DNA from: Chthonomonadia bacterium
GTDB lineage: Bacteria; Armatimonadota; HRBIN16
Length of the DNA stretch: 64,000 nucleotides
Reading direction: 5' to 3'
Assembly (NCBI GenBank): GCA_013314755.1
Contig: JABUFA010000015.1
Span: 1-64,000, forward strand
The position numbers and the translations under genes are program-made. The number at the start of each line of letters is the position of its first letter. Position 1 is the stretch's first letter. Positions 1 through 8,611 of this stretch are shown here, in pieces. The notes below the pieces were generated by a model. The model saw nothing but the letters and a program-made list of their open reading frames with translations, made no database searches and had not been told where the DNA came from.

Positions 1-127
1 GTTGTCGCTTTTACCCCCCCCGCACAGCCAATTGGGGAGCGGAGAGGACTGGTGCAGCGATTTGCACCGTGAGGCTCAGGATGCATACCGTTGCGAGTGT
101 ACGCACAAACGGAAAGCGTCTCAGCAT
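1..127 (-). pseudogene. Exported protein, N-terminal part, interrupted at a G8 run (window edge)
   Basis: An ATG at 127-125 follows a strong AAAGGAGGG ribosome site. It opens a typical signal peptide: MLRRFPFVRT, a hydrophobic stretch, then an AAPVLSA-like cleavage region. The frame reaches a run of eight G (minus strand; C at 14-21) and stops at once (TAA, 13-11) after 38 codons. Either neighbouring frame stays open to the window edge, so a one-base slip in the run would restore reading. This may be a frameshifted gene, a phase-variable gene or a sequence error. The function of the mature protein cannot be seen here. Confidence 0.55.
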
Positions 128-217
128 TTGAAAGCACCCTCCTTTGTGTTTTATTGAGAAAGTGTCTTGGCTCTCCCAAACCCACTGCGGGAGCTGTGCT
201 GTTGCAGGTTTGATTTA

Positions 218-247
218 AAGATAACACAGGTTCTTTGGAGTTGTCAA
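218..247 (-). promoter_or_regulatory. Sigma70-type promoter for the exported protein at the left edge
   Basis: On the minus strand, TTGACA (247-242) and TATCTT (223-218) are separated by 18 bases. They lie about 90 bases upstream of the ATG at 127. Other promoters in this window use the same 18-base spacing. Confidence 0.55.
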
Positions 248-299
248 GGGGTTTTACGGGGTTGTCAGGCAATTTTTCGGAAAAATCTTTCCGCTCAGG

Positions 300-735
300 G
301 GAGTTGACGGCTCACCGGGAGGCTCGCCCTCCAGTATGAGGATCGCCGCCTCTCCCCGCGTCGGGGAGAGGTTGGGAGAGGGGTTCACAACGAGGTTCCT
401 GCCGAGCCGTTCGCGGTGTCAGCCCCCCTGCAGTCCCCCCGCAAGCAGGGGGACAATCCCTCCCCGCCCGCGGTGAGGTCAGGAGGGGCTATTCCGCGTC
501 GGGCTGGGCAACCACGAGGGTTGCCCCTACAGGGGGTTCGTCCAAATCGCGCCCTTGCCCCAACGTCTGGAGGGCGAGGCTCCCGCCGAGCCATATTGCC
601 CTCTCCTTGTGGGAGAGGGTCAGGGTGAGGGCTTTATCCAGAAAGGGGCAACCACAGGGGGTTGCCCCTACAAACGGAACGCCAGAAGGCTTGCCTTGCC
701 GTCTGGCGAAGAGAATAAAGAAGGCGCTCGCATCC
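300..735. repeat. Spacer built from several dispersed palindromic repeats
   Basis: The spacer 128-755 has no convincing gene beyond the promoter noted at 218-247. It holds a 23-base palindrome of the CTCTCCCC...GGGGAGAG type (349-371). A longer unit (about 388-500) is repeated at 24987-25093. Two hairpins of GGGCAACC/GGTTGCCC type lie at 506-526 and 645-668. A unit containing CCCTCTCCTTGTGGGAGAGG (about 599-633) is repeated at 38553-38587. Open frames here are low-complexity translations of these repeats and I do not call them genes. Confidence 0.7.
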
Positions 736-755
736 CATATCATGAGGTGAACCGA

Positions 756-1715
756 ATGGATAACACGGTCACTGTCGCTTTTGTTGGCGCGGGGTTGCAC
801 GCGAACTACGCGCACTATCCTTCCCTCGCGGAGATGGAAGACGTGCAAATCGTGGCGTTGTGCGACCTGTCGCCCGAACGCGCCTCCGCTACCGCCCAGC
901 GATGGAACGTCCCACGCACCTACACCGACTACCGGCAGATGCTGGACGAAACTCAGCCGCAGGCGGTGTATATTATCCTGCCGCCGCATCAGATGTTCGA
1001 CATCGTGGTGGACTGCCTCAACCGCCGTCTGCACGTGTTCATCGAGAAGCCGCCCGGCATCACCGCCGAACAGACACGCAACCTTGCCCGACTGGCGGAG
1101 CGGAACGGCTGTTTGACCATGGTGGGCTTTCAGAGGCGGTTTGTGCCGGTGGTGGTGCAGGCGCGGAAAAAGGTGGAGGAGCGCGGCGCCATCACTCAAT
1201 GCCTTGCGCGGTTCGTAAAGAGCGGGGGAACGGAGGCGTACTACGGCGGCGCGGTGGACATCCTGACCTGCGATGCCATCCATGCGGTGGACAACCTGCG
1301 CTGGATGGGCGGCGAGGTCAAACGATTGGTCAGTAAGGTAGACCGCTGGCACGCGCCGGTATACAACGCCTTCAACGCGCTGATGGAGTTCGAAAGCGGC
1401 GCAACGGGTATCCTGCTGACCAACTGGGTGACCGGCAGGCGCATCTACTCGGTGGAGATGCACGCCTACAATATTTCCGCCTACGCCGAGCCTGACGACC
1501 GCGCCCTGATTTACCGGGACGGTTCGCTGGAGCCGGAGGTCATCCTGAACACCGAAGCAGCGGGCAGTTCGTCGCCCCACCGGGTGCTGGGTTTCTACGA
1601 CGAGAACCGCTATTTTATCGACTGCGTGAAGAGCGGCCAGCAGCCGCAAACCTGTTTCGCCGACGCCGTGAAGACAATGGAACTGGTGGAGAGGATTTAC
1701 CATGAGCGTCTTTGA
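756..1715 (+). CDS. Gfo/Idh/MocA family oxidoreductase
   Basis: A predicted NAD(P)-dependent sugar or polyol dehydrogenase of 319 aa. The N-terminal Rossmann fold starts with VAFVGAG (residues 7-13). The family's EKPP motif (in HVFIEKPPG) lies near residue 97, where its lysine is normally catalytic. The C-terminal half is the usual alpha/beta substrate domain. The frame is open further upstream into repeats, but ATG 756 has GAGGTGA at 744-750, so I start there. The end overlaps the next gene by 14 bases, which suggests coupling with the DapA-like and nitrilase-like genes in a small catabolic operon. Substrate unknown. Confidence 0.88.
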   Translation: MDNTVTVAFVGAGLHANYAHYPSLAEMEDVQIVALCDLSPERASATAQRWNVPRTYTDYRQMLDETQPQAVYIILPPHQMFDIVVDCLNRRLHVFIEKPPGITAEQTRNLARLAERNGCLTMVGFQRRFVPVVVQARKKVEERGAITQCLARFVKSGGTEAYYGGAVDILTCDAIHAVDNLRWMGGEVKRLVSKVDRWHAPVYNAFNALMEFESGATGILLTNWVTGRRIYSVEMHAYNISAYAEPDDRALIYRDGSLEPEVILNTEAAGSSSPHRVLGFYDENRYFIDCVKSGQQPQTCFADAVKTMELVERIYHERL

Positions 1716-2748
1716 GATACTGCAGCGAGGGGTGGTGATTCCCGCCAGTCCCCTTGCGCTGAACGCCCAGCGTCGCTGGGACGAGCGCAGGCAGCGCGCC
1801 CTGTGGCGATACTATTCGGCGGCGGGGGCAGGGGGCATCGCGGTGGGCGTGCATACCACGCAATTCGCCATTCGCGACCCGCAGGTCGGGCTGTTCCGCC
1901 CCCTGTTAGAGCTGGCGCAGGAGGAGTTCGGTCGGCTGGACTCGACACGCGCGGAGCCGCTGGTGCGTATTGCGGGCATCTGTGGCGATACCGCGCAGGC
2001 GGTCGCCGAGGCGGAGCTGGCGGCGGGGCTGGGCTTTCATGCCGGGCTGTTGAGCCTGTCCGCGCTGAAGGATGCAAACGAAGACGATCTGATTGCACAC
2101 TGCCGGCGCGTGGCGGAGGTCATCCCTCTGGTCGGTTTCTACCTGCAGCCGGCGGTGGGAGGGCGCGTGTTGAACTACCGCTTCTGGCGGCGCTTCGCGG
2201 AGATAGAGAACGTAGTAGCGGTCAAAATCGCCCCATTCAACCGCTACCAGACGCTGGACGTGGTGCGGGCGGTCGCCGAAGCGGGGCGCGAGGATATCGC
2301 CCTGTACACCGGCAACGACGATAACATCGTGCTGGACCTGCTGACGCCTTATCGGTTTTCGGTGGAGGGCAGGGTGGTGGAGCGGCGCATCGTAGGCGGG
2401 TTGCTGGGGCACTGGGCGGTGTGGACGAAGCGGGCGGTGGAATTGCTGGAACGGTGTCATGCGGTGTCGCGCACCGAAAGCGTTCCTGCCGACCTCCTTC
2501 GCCTTGCGGTGGAGGTAACCGACTGCAACGCTGCCTTCTTTGACGCCGCCAACGCCTTCAAGGGGTGTATCGCCGGCATCCACGAGGTTCTGCGCCGGCA
2601 GGGACTGCTGGAGGGCATCTGGTGCTTGGACCCGCATGAGACGCTCAGCCCGGGGCAGGCAGAGGAGATTGACCGCGTTTACCGAAGCTATCCTCATCTG
2701 AACGACGACGCCTTCGTGGCGGAGCATCTGCACGAATGGCTGTCATAA
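1702..2748 (+). CDS. Dihydrodipicolinate synthase/N-acetylneuraminate lyase family protein
   Basis: 348 aa, a TIM-barrel class I aldolase of the DapA/NanA superfamily. The likely Schiff-base lysine is K175 in VVAVKIAPFN, and the partner tyrosine is Y147 in VGFYLQP, both at the spacing usual for the family. The N-terminus is longer than in true DapA, and the gene sits between a Gfo/Idh/MocA enzyme and a C-N hydrolase. A sugar-acid or keto-acid lyase or dehydratase role is therefore more likely than lysine synthesis. It starts inside the preceding gene, so translation is probably coupled. Confidence 0.85.
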   Translation: MSVFEILQRGVVIPASPLALNAQRRWDERRQRALWRYYSAAGAGGIAVGVHTTQFAIRDPQVGLFRPLLELAQEEFGRLDSTRAEPLVRIAGICGDTAQAVAEAELAAGLGFHAGLLSLSALKDANEDDLIAHCRRVAEVIPLVGFYLQPAVGGRVLNYRFWRRFAEIENVVAVKIAPFNRYQTLDVVRAVAEAGREDIALYTGNDDNIVLDLLTPYRFSVEGRVVERRIVGGLLGHWAVWTKRAVELLERCHAVSRTESVPADLLRLAVEVTDCNAAFFDAANAFKGCIAGIHEVLRRQGLLEGIWCLDPHETLSPGQAEEIDRVYRSYPHLNDDAFVAEHLHEWLS

Positions 2749-2760
2749 GGGGGAGACAGT

Positions 2761-3666
2761 ATGGCACGCTGGGCAAGGGTATGCAGTATCAGTTTCAACG
2801 GGCAGAGCAACCGCGAGGCGAACCTGCAAACCGCCATGAAGCTAATTGAGCAGGCTTTGTGGGACAAGCCCGACCTGGTGCTGTTGCCCGAAACCTTCAC
2901 CGGTCTGGGTATGGGCGAACGCGACTGGTTCAACACTGCCGAGCCGCTGGATGGCGAAACGGTGTCACGCCTCAGCGACATTGCCCGTCGGAACCGCGCG
3001 CACATCGCCTGTCCCATATTGCTGAAGCATCGCAGTCAGGTTCAGAATACAGTTGTCCTGCTGGACCGCAAGGGTGAGGTGGCAGGCATCTACGCCAAAA
3101 TGTTCCCCACGCTGGGCGAGCTGTCGCTGGGGGTGACGCCGGGCGCGGAGGCGACGGTGATAGAGACCGATTTCGGCAAGGTGGGCTTCGCCATCTGCTT
3201 TGACCTGAACTTCCGCGAGGTGGCGGATGACCTACACGCGAAAGGGGCGGAACTGGTGTGCTTCAGCTCCATGTATCCGGGCGGGATGCAGATTCAGCAC
3301 TGGGCGCTGGAGTACCACTGGTGGTTCCTCAGCGCTATCGGTTCGCCGCAGGGAATGCTGGTTGACCCGTTAGGACGGATACGCCGACGAGCACAGCCCG
3401 GGTATCAGCCCATTGTCAGCGCGGAGGTGAATCTGGACTGTCTGGTGGCGCATCTGGACTACAACCACGACAAGCTCCTGAAGATAAAACAGGAGTATGG
3501 TCGCGAGGTAGACGCAGACATTCTGCAGGAAGAGGCACGCTTCCTGTTGACCTGTCATCGTACCGATACCACTGCCCTTGAGATTGCCAGGCGGTATGAT
3601 TTGCTCCTGTGGGACGACTACTTCCGCCGCGCCCGCCACGAACGCGCTACCCGCTTGATGCGGTAG
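2761..3666 (+). CDS. Carbon-nitrogen hydrolase (nitrilase superfamily)
   Basis: 301 aa. The Glu-Lys-Cys triad of the nitrilase/amidase superfamily is visible: E44 in LLPETFTG, K113 in YAKMFPTLGE and C146 in GFAICFDLN. It should hydrolyse an amide or nitrile bond of a small molecule in the cytoplasm. The start follows GGGGGAGA, 12 bases after the DapA-like stop, so it is the third gene of the same operon. The C-terminal tail of about 60 residues is rich in charged helices and is not part of the catalytic core. Exact substrate unknown. Confidence 0.87.
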   Translation: MARWARVCSISFNGQSNREANLQTAMKLIEQALWDKPDLVLLPETFTGLGMGERDWFNTAEPLDGETVSRLSDIARRNRAHIACPILLKHRSQVQNTVVLLDRKGEVAGIYAKMFPTLGELSLGVTPGAEATVIETDFGKVGFAICFDLNFREVADDLHAKGAELVCFSSMYPGGMQIQHWALEYHWWFLSAIGSPQGMLVDPLGRIRRRAQPGYQPIVSAEVNLDCLVAHLDYNHDKLLKIKQEYGREVDADILQEEARFLLTCHRTDTTALEIARRYDLLLWDDYFRRARHERATRLMR

Positions 3667-3744
3667 CGTGTCACATCCTCGATCTGTCGCGCCCCACGTG
3701 AAAAGGCGGTACAATAAGGGTGTTACGGTATTGGAGAGAAGGCG

Positions 3745-4521
3745 ATGCTGGTCAAACGGATTATCCCCTGTCTGGACGTCAAGGACGGCAGGGTGGTCAA
3801 GGGCGTGAACTTCGTGAACCTGCGCGATGCGGGCGACCCGGTGGAGCTGGGTGCGCTGTACGACGCGCAGGGCGCGGACGAGCTGGTCTTTCTGGACATC
3901 ACCGCCAGCCACGAACAGCGCGACATCGTGGCGGAGATGGCGGCGCGTGTGGCGGAACAGGTGTTTATCCCCTTCACGGTGGGCGGCGGCATCCGAAGCG
4001 TGGAGGACTTTCGGCGCATCCTGAAGGCGGGGGCGGATAAAATCAGCATCAACACCGCCGCCGTACAAAACCCCGACCTCATCCGCGAGGCATCTGAACG
4101 CTTCGGCAGTCAGTGCGTGGTGGTAGCCATAGACCCGCGCCGCGTGGGAACGAAGCCCGACGGTACGCCGTACTGGGAGGTATACACGCACGGTGGGCGC
4201 AAGCCGACGGGACTGGACGCCATCGAGTGGGCACAGCGTGTGGAGGAGCTGGGGGCGGGCGAAATCCTGCTGACCAGCATGGACCGCGATGGCACGCAGA
4301 TTGGTTACGATATCGAACTGACGCGGGCGGTAGCTCAGGCGGTCAGCATCCCCGTTATCGCCTCTGGCGGGGCGGGCAAGCCCGAACACCTCTACGATGC
4401 GCTGACCGAAGGCATGGCGGACGCGGCGCTGATAGCCAGCATCGTGCATGACGGACACTACACCATCGCCGGACTGAAACGCTACCTGCATGAGCGGGGC
4501 GTGCCGGTGCGATTGACGTAG
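3745..4521 (+). CDS. hisF: Imidazole glycerol phosphate synthase cyclase subunit HisF
   Basis: 258 aa, full length. HisF uses ammonia delivered by HisH to convert PRFAR into imidazole glycerol phosphate and AICAR in histidine synthesis. Both catalytic aspartates are present: D11 in [14 protein letters not shown] and D130 in VVVAIDPRR. The phosphate-binding GGG loop (VGGGIRS) is also intact. ATG 3745 is preceded by GGAGAGAAGG. No other his genes lie in the window, so the pathway is scattered here. A TACAAT box at 3710-3715 may be the -10 element of its promoter. Confidence 0.96.
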   Translation: MLVKRIIPCLDVKDGRVVKGVNFVNLRDAGDPVELGALYDAQGADELVFLDITASHEQRDIVAEMAARVAEQVFIPFTVGGGIRSVEDFRRILKAGADKISINTAAVQNPDLIREASERFGSQCVVVAIDPRRVGTKPDGTPYWEVYTHGGRKPTGLDAIEWAQRVEELGAGEILLTSMDRDGTQIGYDIELTRAVAQAVSIPVIASGGAGKPEHLYDALTEGMADAALIASIVHDGHYTIAGLKRYLHERGVPVRLT

Positions 4522-4524
4522 CCT

Positions 4525-5796
4525 ATGGAAGCGCAGACACTTTCGCCCGGACTGTTGCACGGTATCGAGTATTCCGCCCCGCCGCTGGCGGAGCGCGTGT
4601 GGGTGGGGGTGAAGCGACACGCCATCTCGCTGATGCTGGACGAGCGCGAGGTGTATACCTTCGACCCCAGCGGCAGGCTGTGGATGGCGTTCATCGATGG
4701 TGTGAACTACAAGCGCGGGCTGGACGGGCGCATGGTGTGCAAATGGATTACCCCTGATGGGGCGCGCCGCCTGCGCGGGCTGACCACAGAGGAAGCAGAT
4801 ATCGTCCTGCGCTGGGCGCATCAGATGGCGCTGCAGGCAACTGGGGCTTATCCCGACGGGGCAGACCCCATCTGCCGGCAGTATCTGGAGAGGGCTTGCG
4901 AGTGGGATGTGCAGGCGCATCACCGTGATGCCCGGCGGTTCCTGCAAATCTACAAGCCTGTCAGCATCCTTCCCCCCGACCAGTATCTTGCGGTGGTGCT
5001 TCAGGTCACCGAGGGATGCCACTGGAACCGGTGCACCTTCTGCGATTTCTACCGCGACCGGCGTTTTGCCATCAAGACGCCCGACGAGCTGCGGGAGCAC
5101 ATTGCCAGGGTGCAGGACTACTTTGGAGACACCCTGCGCCTGCGCAACCGCATCTTCCTTGCCGATGCCAACGCGCTGGTTGCGCCGCAGAGGATACTGG
5201 TGCCGTTGCTGCAGATAGTGCGCGACACCTTCCCCATCGAGCCAACCGACCTGACGGGCGAGGAGCTGAATCGCTGGCGCGAACGCCATCCGGTGCGCTT
5301 TCAGGGGATGTACTCCTTCATCGACGCCTTCACGGGCTACCGCAAGAGCGTGCAGGAGCTGCGCGAGCTCCAGCAGCTGGGCGTGAGACGGGTGTATATC
5401 GGAGTGGAAACGGGCTGTGAGCCTCTGCTACGCTTCCTGCGCAAGCCCCAGAGCAACGAGGAGGTGCTGCAACTGGTGGACGCGCTGAAGGAGGCAGGCA
5501 TCAGCGTGGGCATCATTGTGCTGTTGGGTGCGGGAGGCGACCGCTATGCTGAAGCGCATGTGCGCGAGACGGTTGCTCTGTTGAACCGACTTCCCTGGAG
5601 CAAAGGAGACATCCTGTACTTCTCTGAACTGATAGAACCGTACGCGGGAGAATACACCCAGCTGGCGCAGGAGGCAGGTATTCGCCCCCTCACTCCCGAA
5701 CAGATGGGGAGACAGAGGCAGGAGATGGAAGGGTCACTGCACCTGCCGCCCGGGGTGCAACGTGCAACCTATGATATTCGCGAGTTCGTATACTGA
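4525..5796 (+). CDS. Radical SAM protein
   Basis: 423 aa. The 4Fe-4S cluster motif is GCHWNRCTFC (C165, C170, C173), a CX4CX2C pattern found in many COG1032-like radical SAM proteins. It is followed by DFYRDR. Residues 1-155 form an extra N-terminal domain. The GVETGCEPLL stretch later in the barrel is typical of the superfamily. The start is three bases after the hisF stop, so it is probably cotranscribed with hisF, although no link to histidine synthesis is implied. No C-terminal accessory cluster motif is visible. The reaction cannot be assigned. Confidence 0.85.
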   Translation: MEAQTLSPGLLHGIEYSAPPLAERVWVGVKRHAISLMLDEREVYTFDPSGRLWMAFIDGVNYKRGLDGRMVCKWITPDGARRLRGLTTEEADIVLRWAHQMALQATGAYPDGADPICRQYLERACEWDVQAHHRDARRFLQIYKPVSILPPDQYLAVVLQVTEGCHWNRCTFCDFYRDRRFAIKTPDELREHIARVQDYFGDTLRLRNRIFLADANALVAPQRILVPLLQIVRDTFPIEPTDLTGEELNRWRERHPVRFQGMYSFIDAFTGYRKSVQELRELQQLGVRRVYIGVETGCEPLLRFLRKPQSNEEVLQLVDALKEAGISVGIIVLLGAGGDRYAEAHVRETVALLNRLPWSKGDILYFSELIEPYAGEYTQLAQEAGIRPLTPEQMGRQRQEMEGSLHLPPGVQRATYDIREFVY

Positions 5797-5823
5797 ACAA
5801 AAGGGAGAAAGGAATCGAGTGAG

Positions 5824-6438
5824 ATGTTTCGTGCTTTGCCCTCTTTGCGCTTTGTGATACCGGTTGTCCTGCTGATTGCGTTGTGGTTTCTCGGCAGCCA
5901 TCTGTTCACGCAGTGGCAGTTACAACGCATCGAGCAGGCGCCGTTAAAGCGTTCGCGGGTGATGTTCATCGCCCTGCCTGCGGACATGACAGCGATTGTG
6001 GCGAATAAGACCGTGTATGTGTATCGCAAGCAGGACGTACAGGCTCGGTCGTTTGCTGCCGGTGAAGAACCCGCCATCCGTCCGGGCGCGCGTGCTATTC
6101 TGGTTGACCAGCTGCTGGAGCGCGCGCCGATTGTGCTGACCGAAGCGCAGTTTGAACCCAACGCCGAGCTGCGCACCGCGCCCGCCCCACCGCCGATGAC
6201 CGGGGACTATGGCATCGTGAAGGTGCGCCTGACCGACGAGGGGCGACGCAGGCTGTGGAAGTTTTCCGCCAGCAACGTGGGGCGCACGCTGGTCATCGCT
6301 GTGGGAGACCGCTATGTGGCGCGGGTGCAGATTGAGACCCCGCTGAACGTGACTGAGTTCGAGATACAGCCCATCTGGCACGTGGAAAGCGCACGTCTGC
6401 TTCAACAGTCGCTGAATGAGGCGAGGGCGCAGTCATGA
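5824..6438 (+). CDS. Membrane-anchored protein with SecD P1-head-like domain
   Basis: 204 aa. One N-terminal TM segment (about residues 9-27) is followed by an extracytoplasmic domain. The C-terminal half contains KVRLTDEGRRRLWKFSA followed by NVGRTLVIAVGDR and a VQIETPL strand. This order matches the P1-head subdomain of SecD/SecDF, where an L-T-x-E-G helix precedes N-V-G-x-x-L-A-I and a substrate-facing loop. No SecD membrane domain is attached. GAGTGAG precedes ATG 5824, and the stop overlaps the next gene (ATGA). The SecD resemblance is my reading of the pattern and the role is unknown. Confidence 0.6.
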   Translation: MFRALPSLRFVIPVVLLIALWFLGSHLFTQWQLQRIEQAPLKRSRVMFIALPADMTAIVANKTVYVYRKQDVQARSFAAGEEPAIRPGARAILVDQLLERAPIVLTEAQFEPNAELRTAPAPPPMTGDYGIVKVRLTDEGRRRLWKFSASNVGRTLVIAVGDRYVARVQIETPLNVTEFEIQPIWHVESARLLQQSLNEARAQS

Positions 6439-6857
6439 TATGGCTGGCTCTTCTGGCGGCGGTCTTCTGGGGAACCTCTCCCATTCTGGAAAAGCGCGCG
6501 CTGGGTTCGGTGGCGCCGGTGGCTGCGGTATTGCTGCGAAGCATCACCGTCGCAGGGATAGCGGTAATCTACCTGCTATGGAACCACGGCTCCCAGACGG
6601 CGCGTCAGATGGGGCGCTGGCAGGATGCCCTGCTGGTGATGCTGGCAGGGTTGATTTCGGCGGGAGTGGGGCAGGTGCTGTACTTCGCGGCACTGCGTGG
6701 TGGCAAAACTTCCATTGTGGTGCCCCTCGCCGCCTGTTATCCGCTGGTGACGGTGCTGCTGTCGGTATTCGTGCTGGGCGAGCGGGTGCGCTGGTGGCAC
6801 ATGGTGGGTGTGCTATTGATACTGCTGGGTATCGTGCTTATCAGCAGACATGAGTAA
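6435..6857 (+). CDS. Single-domain EamA (drug/metabolite transporter) protein
   Basis: 140 aa and very hydrophobic, with about five TM helices. This is the length of one EamA repeat rather than the usual two. WLALLAAVFWGTSPILEKRA at the start and the LGERVRWWH...LILLGI end are standard for the family. Small-multidrug-resistance-like half transporters act as dimers, and this one probably does too. It overlaps the upstream gene by four bases and the downstream lipoprotein by eight, so the three form a translationally coupled set. Substrate unknown. Confidence 0.82.
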   Translation: MIWLALLAAVFWGTSPILEKRALGSVAPVAAVLLRSITVAGIAVIYLLWNHGSQTARQMGRWQDALLVMLAGLISAGVGQVLYFAALRGGKTSIVVPLAACYPLVTVLLSVFVLGERVRWWHMVGVLLILLGIVLISRHE

Positions 6858-7386
6858 TGGCACGCTGTACCGCGCAGGGGTTATTGGATTGCTCCTCGCT
6901 GTGGGTTGGCTGGTGGGGTGCGGCAGGGAGCGTCACGCGGTAAAGCCGCCCCCTTCCGAGCGACTACTCTTCTCCTTCGAGCGCAGAACCATGCTTCCGC
7001 TGTACGAAGGCACTGCCTCCCGCGCGATTGTGTCTGAGCACGCCACACACGGAAAACATGCCCTGCGTTTGAAACTCTCTCCTAAACGCGAGACCATTAT
7101 CCTGCCAATGGGCGGGTTTCCGTCCGACTGGCGCGGCTGGCGCACCCTGAAGGTGGACGTCTATCGCGACGGGGGACCTCTCACGGTGAATCTGCGCATT
7201 TCGGACGCACACGGCAAACGACACTGGATATGGAGCACCCGCATCTCGCCCGGAGCAAACACGCTGGCATACGATATCCCATCCCTGCAGGGCAGGGTAG
7301 ACCTTTCAGCGGTTGCCGAGCTGATGTGGTATGCCGAACAGCCGGAAGGGGTGATTTATCTGGACAACGTTCGCCTGAGCCGGTAA
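6850..7386 (+). CDS. Lipoprotein with beta-sandwich (carbohydrate-binding-like) domain
   Basis: 178 aa. The N-terminus is a signal peptide ending in the lipobox LVGC, with the lipidated cysteine at residue 24. The mature part is a single beta-rich domain beginning LLFSFE, with HGKHALRLKL and ending VIYLDNVRLSR. This is the layout of carbohydrate-binding or jelly-roll domains, in which the final strand carries an LDNV motif. It is the last gene of the coupled run 5824-7386. No catalytic residues are apparent, so I take it to be a binding or structural surface protein. Confidence 0.75.
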   Translation: MSNGTLYRAGVIGLLLAVGWLVGCGRERHAVKPPPSERLLFSFERRTMLPLYEGTASRAIVSEHATHGKHALRLKLSPKRETIILPMGGFPSDWRGWRTLKVDVYRDGGPLTVNLRISDAHGKRHWIWSTRISPGANTLAYDIPSLQGRVDLSAVAELMWYAEQPEGVIYLDNVRLSR

Positions 7387-7415
7387 ATGCTGTTTTGCCT
7401 GCTGCTATGTTTGCA

Positions 7416-7444
7416 TTGACTTTTGCCTTCCGTTCTGCTACAAC
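7416..7444 (+). promoter_or_regulatory. Possible promoter for the 2-hydroxyacid dehydrogenase
   Basis: TTGACT at 7416-7421 and TACAAC at 7439-7444 are 17 bases apart, in the spacer after the lipoprotein gene. A long inverted repeat (7480-7558) lies between this box pair and the start at 7613. Confidence 0.35.
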
Positions 7445-7479
7445 ATAGCACAGGCTATGCGGTTGAGGCATGTTCGCAA

Positions 7480-7558
7480 TTTGTCATGCTGAGCGTCAGC
7501 AAAGCATTTCATGGTTAAAAGAGGTCTTGAGATTCTTCTCTTCGCTCAGAATGACAAA
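7480..7558. repeat. Inverted repeat of the TGTCATGCTGAGCG type
   Basis: TTTGTCATGCTGAGCG (7480-7495) pairs at 15 of 16 positions with 7543-7558, enclosing about 47 bases. Partial copies of the arm occur near 46203 (gtcgtgctgagcg) and 46408 (gccatgctgagcgg). Repeats of this kind are scattered in the spacers of many environmental genomes. It may also form a stem in the leader of the next gene. Confidence 0.6.
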
Positions 7559-7612
7559 AATTGATGGCATTGTGATAAACGATTTCGCTCGGTTGGATTT
7601 ACCGCTATAAAA

Positions 7613-8611
7613 ATGAGCAAAACGGTCAAAATACAAATACTGTTCGCCTGCTCGCCGGGCTGGAGGATTCACGACCAGTTTCTCGGGCGGTGTCGGCAGG
7701 ACGATCTGGTACGCGAGCGGGTAGAATGGACGATACTGCCCCCCGAAGAGGTCAATCCCGAGGTACTGTCGCGGGCGGAGGTGGTGGTGTGCGGGCATTT
7801 TCCGCGAGAGTGGCTTCCGCACTGCACACGCCTGCGCTGGATACAGTTTCTGGGCGCGGGGATAGAAGGCTCGCTCTCGCCTGAACTGCTGGCAAGCGAC
7901 ATCATCCTCACCAACGCCAGCGGTGTCCATGCGGTGCCGATTGCTGAGCATGTGTTCGGTATGATGCTGATGTTCGCGCGAGGGCTTCATCGCTGTGTGC
8001 GCCAGCAGATGCACGCCGAGTGGAACCGCGACGGCTTTCGTGAGCAGGTGCGTGAGCTATACGGTGCGACACTGGGGGTAGTTGGATTGGGAGCAATCGG
8101 CGCGGCGGTGGCGGAGCGAGGTAAAGCCTTCGGGATGCGGGTGGTTGCTGTTCGACGCAACCCCCAGCAGTACAGTCCGTCGGTTGACCTGCTCTTGCCT
8201 CCGGCGCAGCTGCCTGACCTCCTGCGCGAGAGCGAATACGTGGTGTTGTGCGTGCCGCTCACGCCCGAGACGCAGGGGCTGATTGGCGAACGGGAACTGC
8301 GCCAGATGCGTAGGGACGCCATCCTGATTAACATCGCGCGTGGGCGGGTGGTTGACCAGTCGGCGCTGATACGCGCCTTACAGGAAGGCTGGATTGCGGG
8401 CGCGGGCTTGGATGTTACCGACCCCGAACCGCTGCCGCCAGATAATCCGCTCTGGCAGATGCCCAACGTCATCCTCAGTCCGCACGTATCAGGAGTGACG
8501 CCTCACTATGGCATTCGCGCCGGAGAGATATTCCTGCGCAACCTGCACGCTTACCTCGCGGGCGATTTGAGCGCGATGATAAACGTGGTGGACAAGCGGG
8601 CGGGTTACTGA
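7613..8611 (+). CDS. D-2-hydroxyacid dehydrogenase
   Basis: 332 aa, NAD-binding 2-hydroxyacid dehydrogenase. The nucleotide-binding loop is VGLGAIG (157-163). The catalytic set is complete: R243 in NIARGRVVD, E272 in DPEPLPPDNPLW and H291 in LSPHVSG. It reduces a 2-keto acid or oxidises a D-2-hydroxy acid in the cytoplasm, but the substrate is not determined by these motifs. ATG 7613 lacks a clear Shine-Dalgarno site. The 3' end overlaps the convergent WbsX-like gene by seven bases. Confidence 0.9.
   Translation: MSKTVKIQILFACSPGWRIHDQFLGRCRQDDLVRERVEWTILPPEEVNPEVLSRAEVVVCGHFPREWLPHCTRLRWIQFLGAGIEGSLSPELLASDIILTNASGVHAVPIAEHVFGMMLMFARGLHRCVRQQMHAEWNRDGFREQVRELYGATLGVVGLGAIGAAVAERGKAFGMRVVAVRRNPQQYSPSVDLLLPPAQLPDLLRESEYVVLCVPLTPETQGLIGERELRQMRRDAILINIARGRVVDQSALIRALQEGWIAGAGLDVTDPEPLPPDNPLWQMPNVILSPHVSGVTPHYGIRAGEIFLRNLHAYLAGDLSAMINVVDKRAGY

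Noticed and set aside
416-628. Open frames in the left spacer
   Set aside because: Their proline-, arginine- and glycine-rich translations come entirely from dispersed palindromic repeats.
3370-5289. Long minus-strand open frame across hisF and the radical SAM gene
   Set aside because: Shadow of two well-supported plus-strand genes; the translation is low-complexity, with many His, Arg and Gln.
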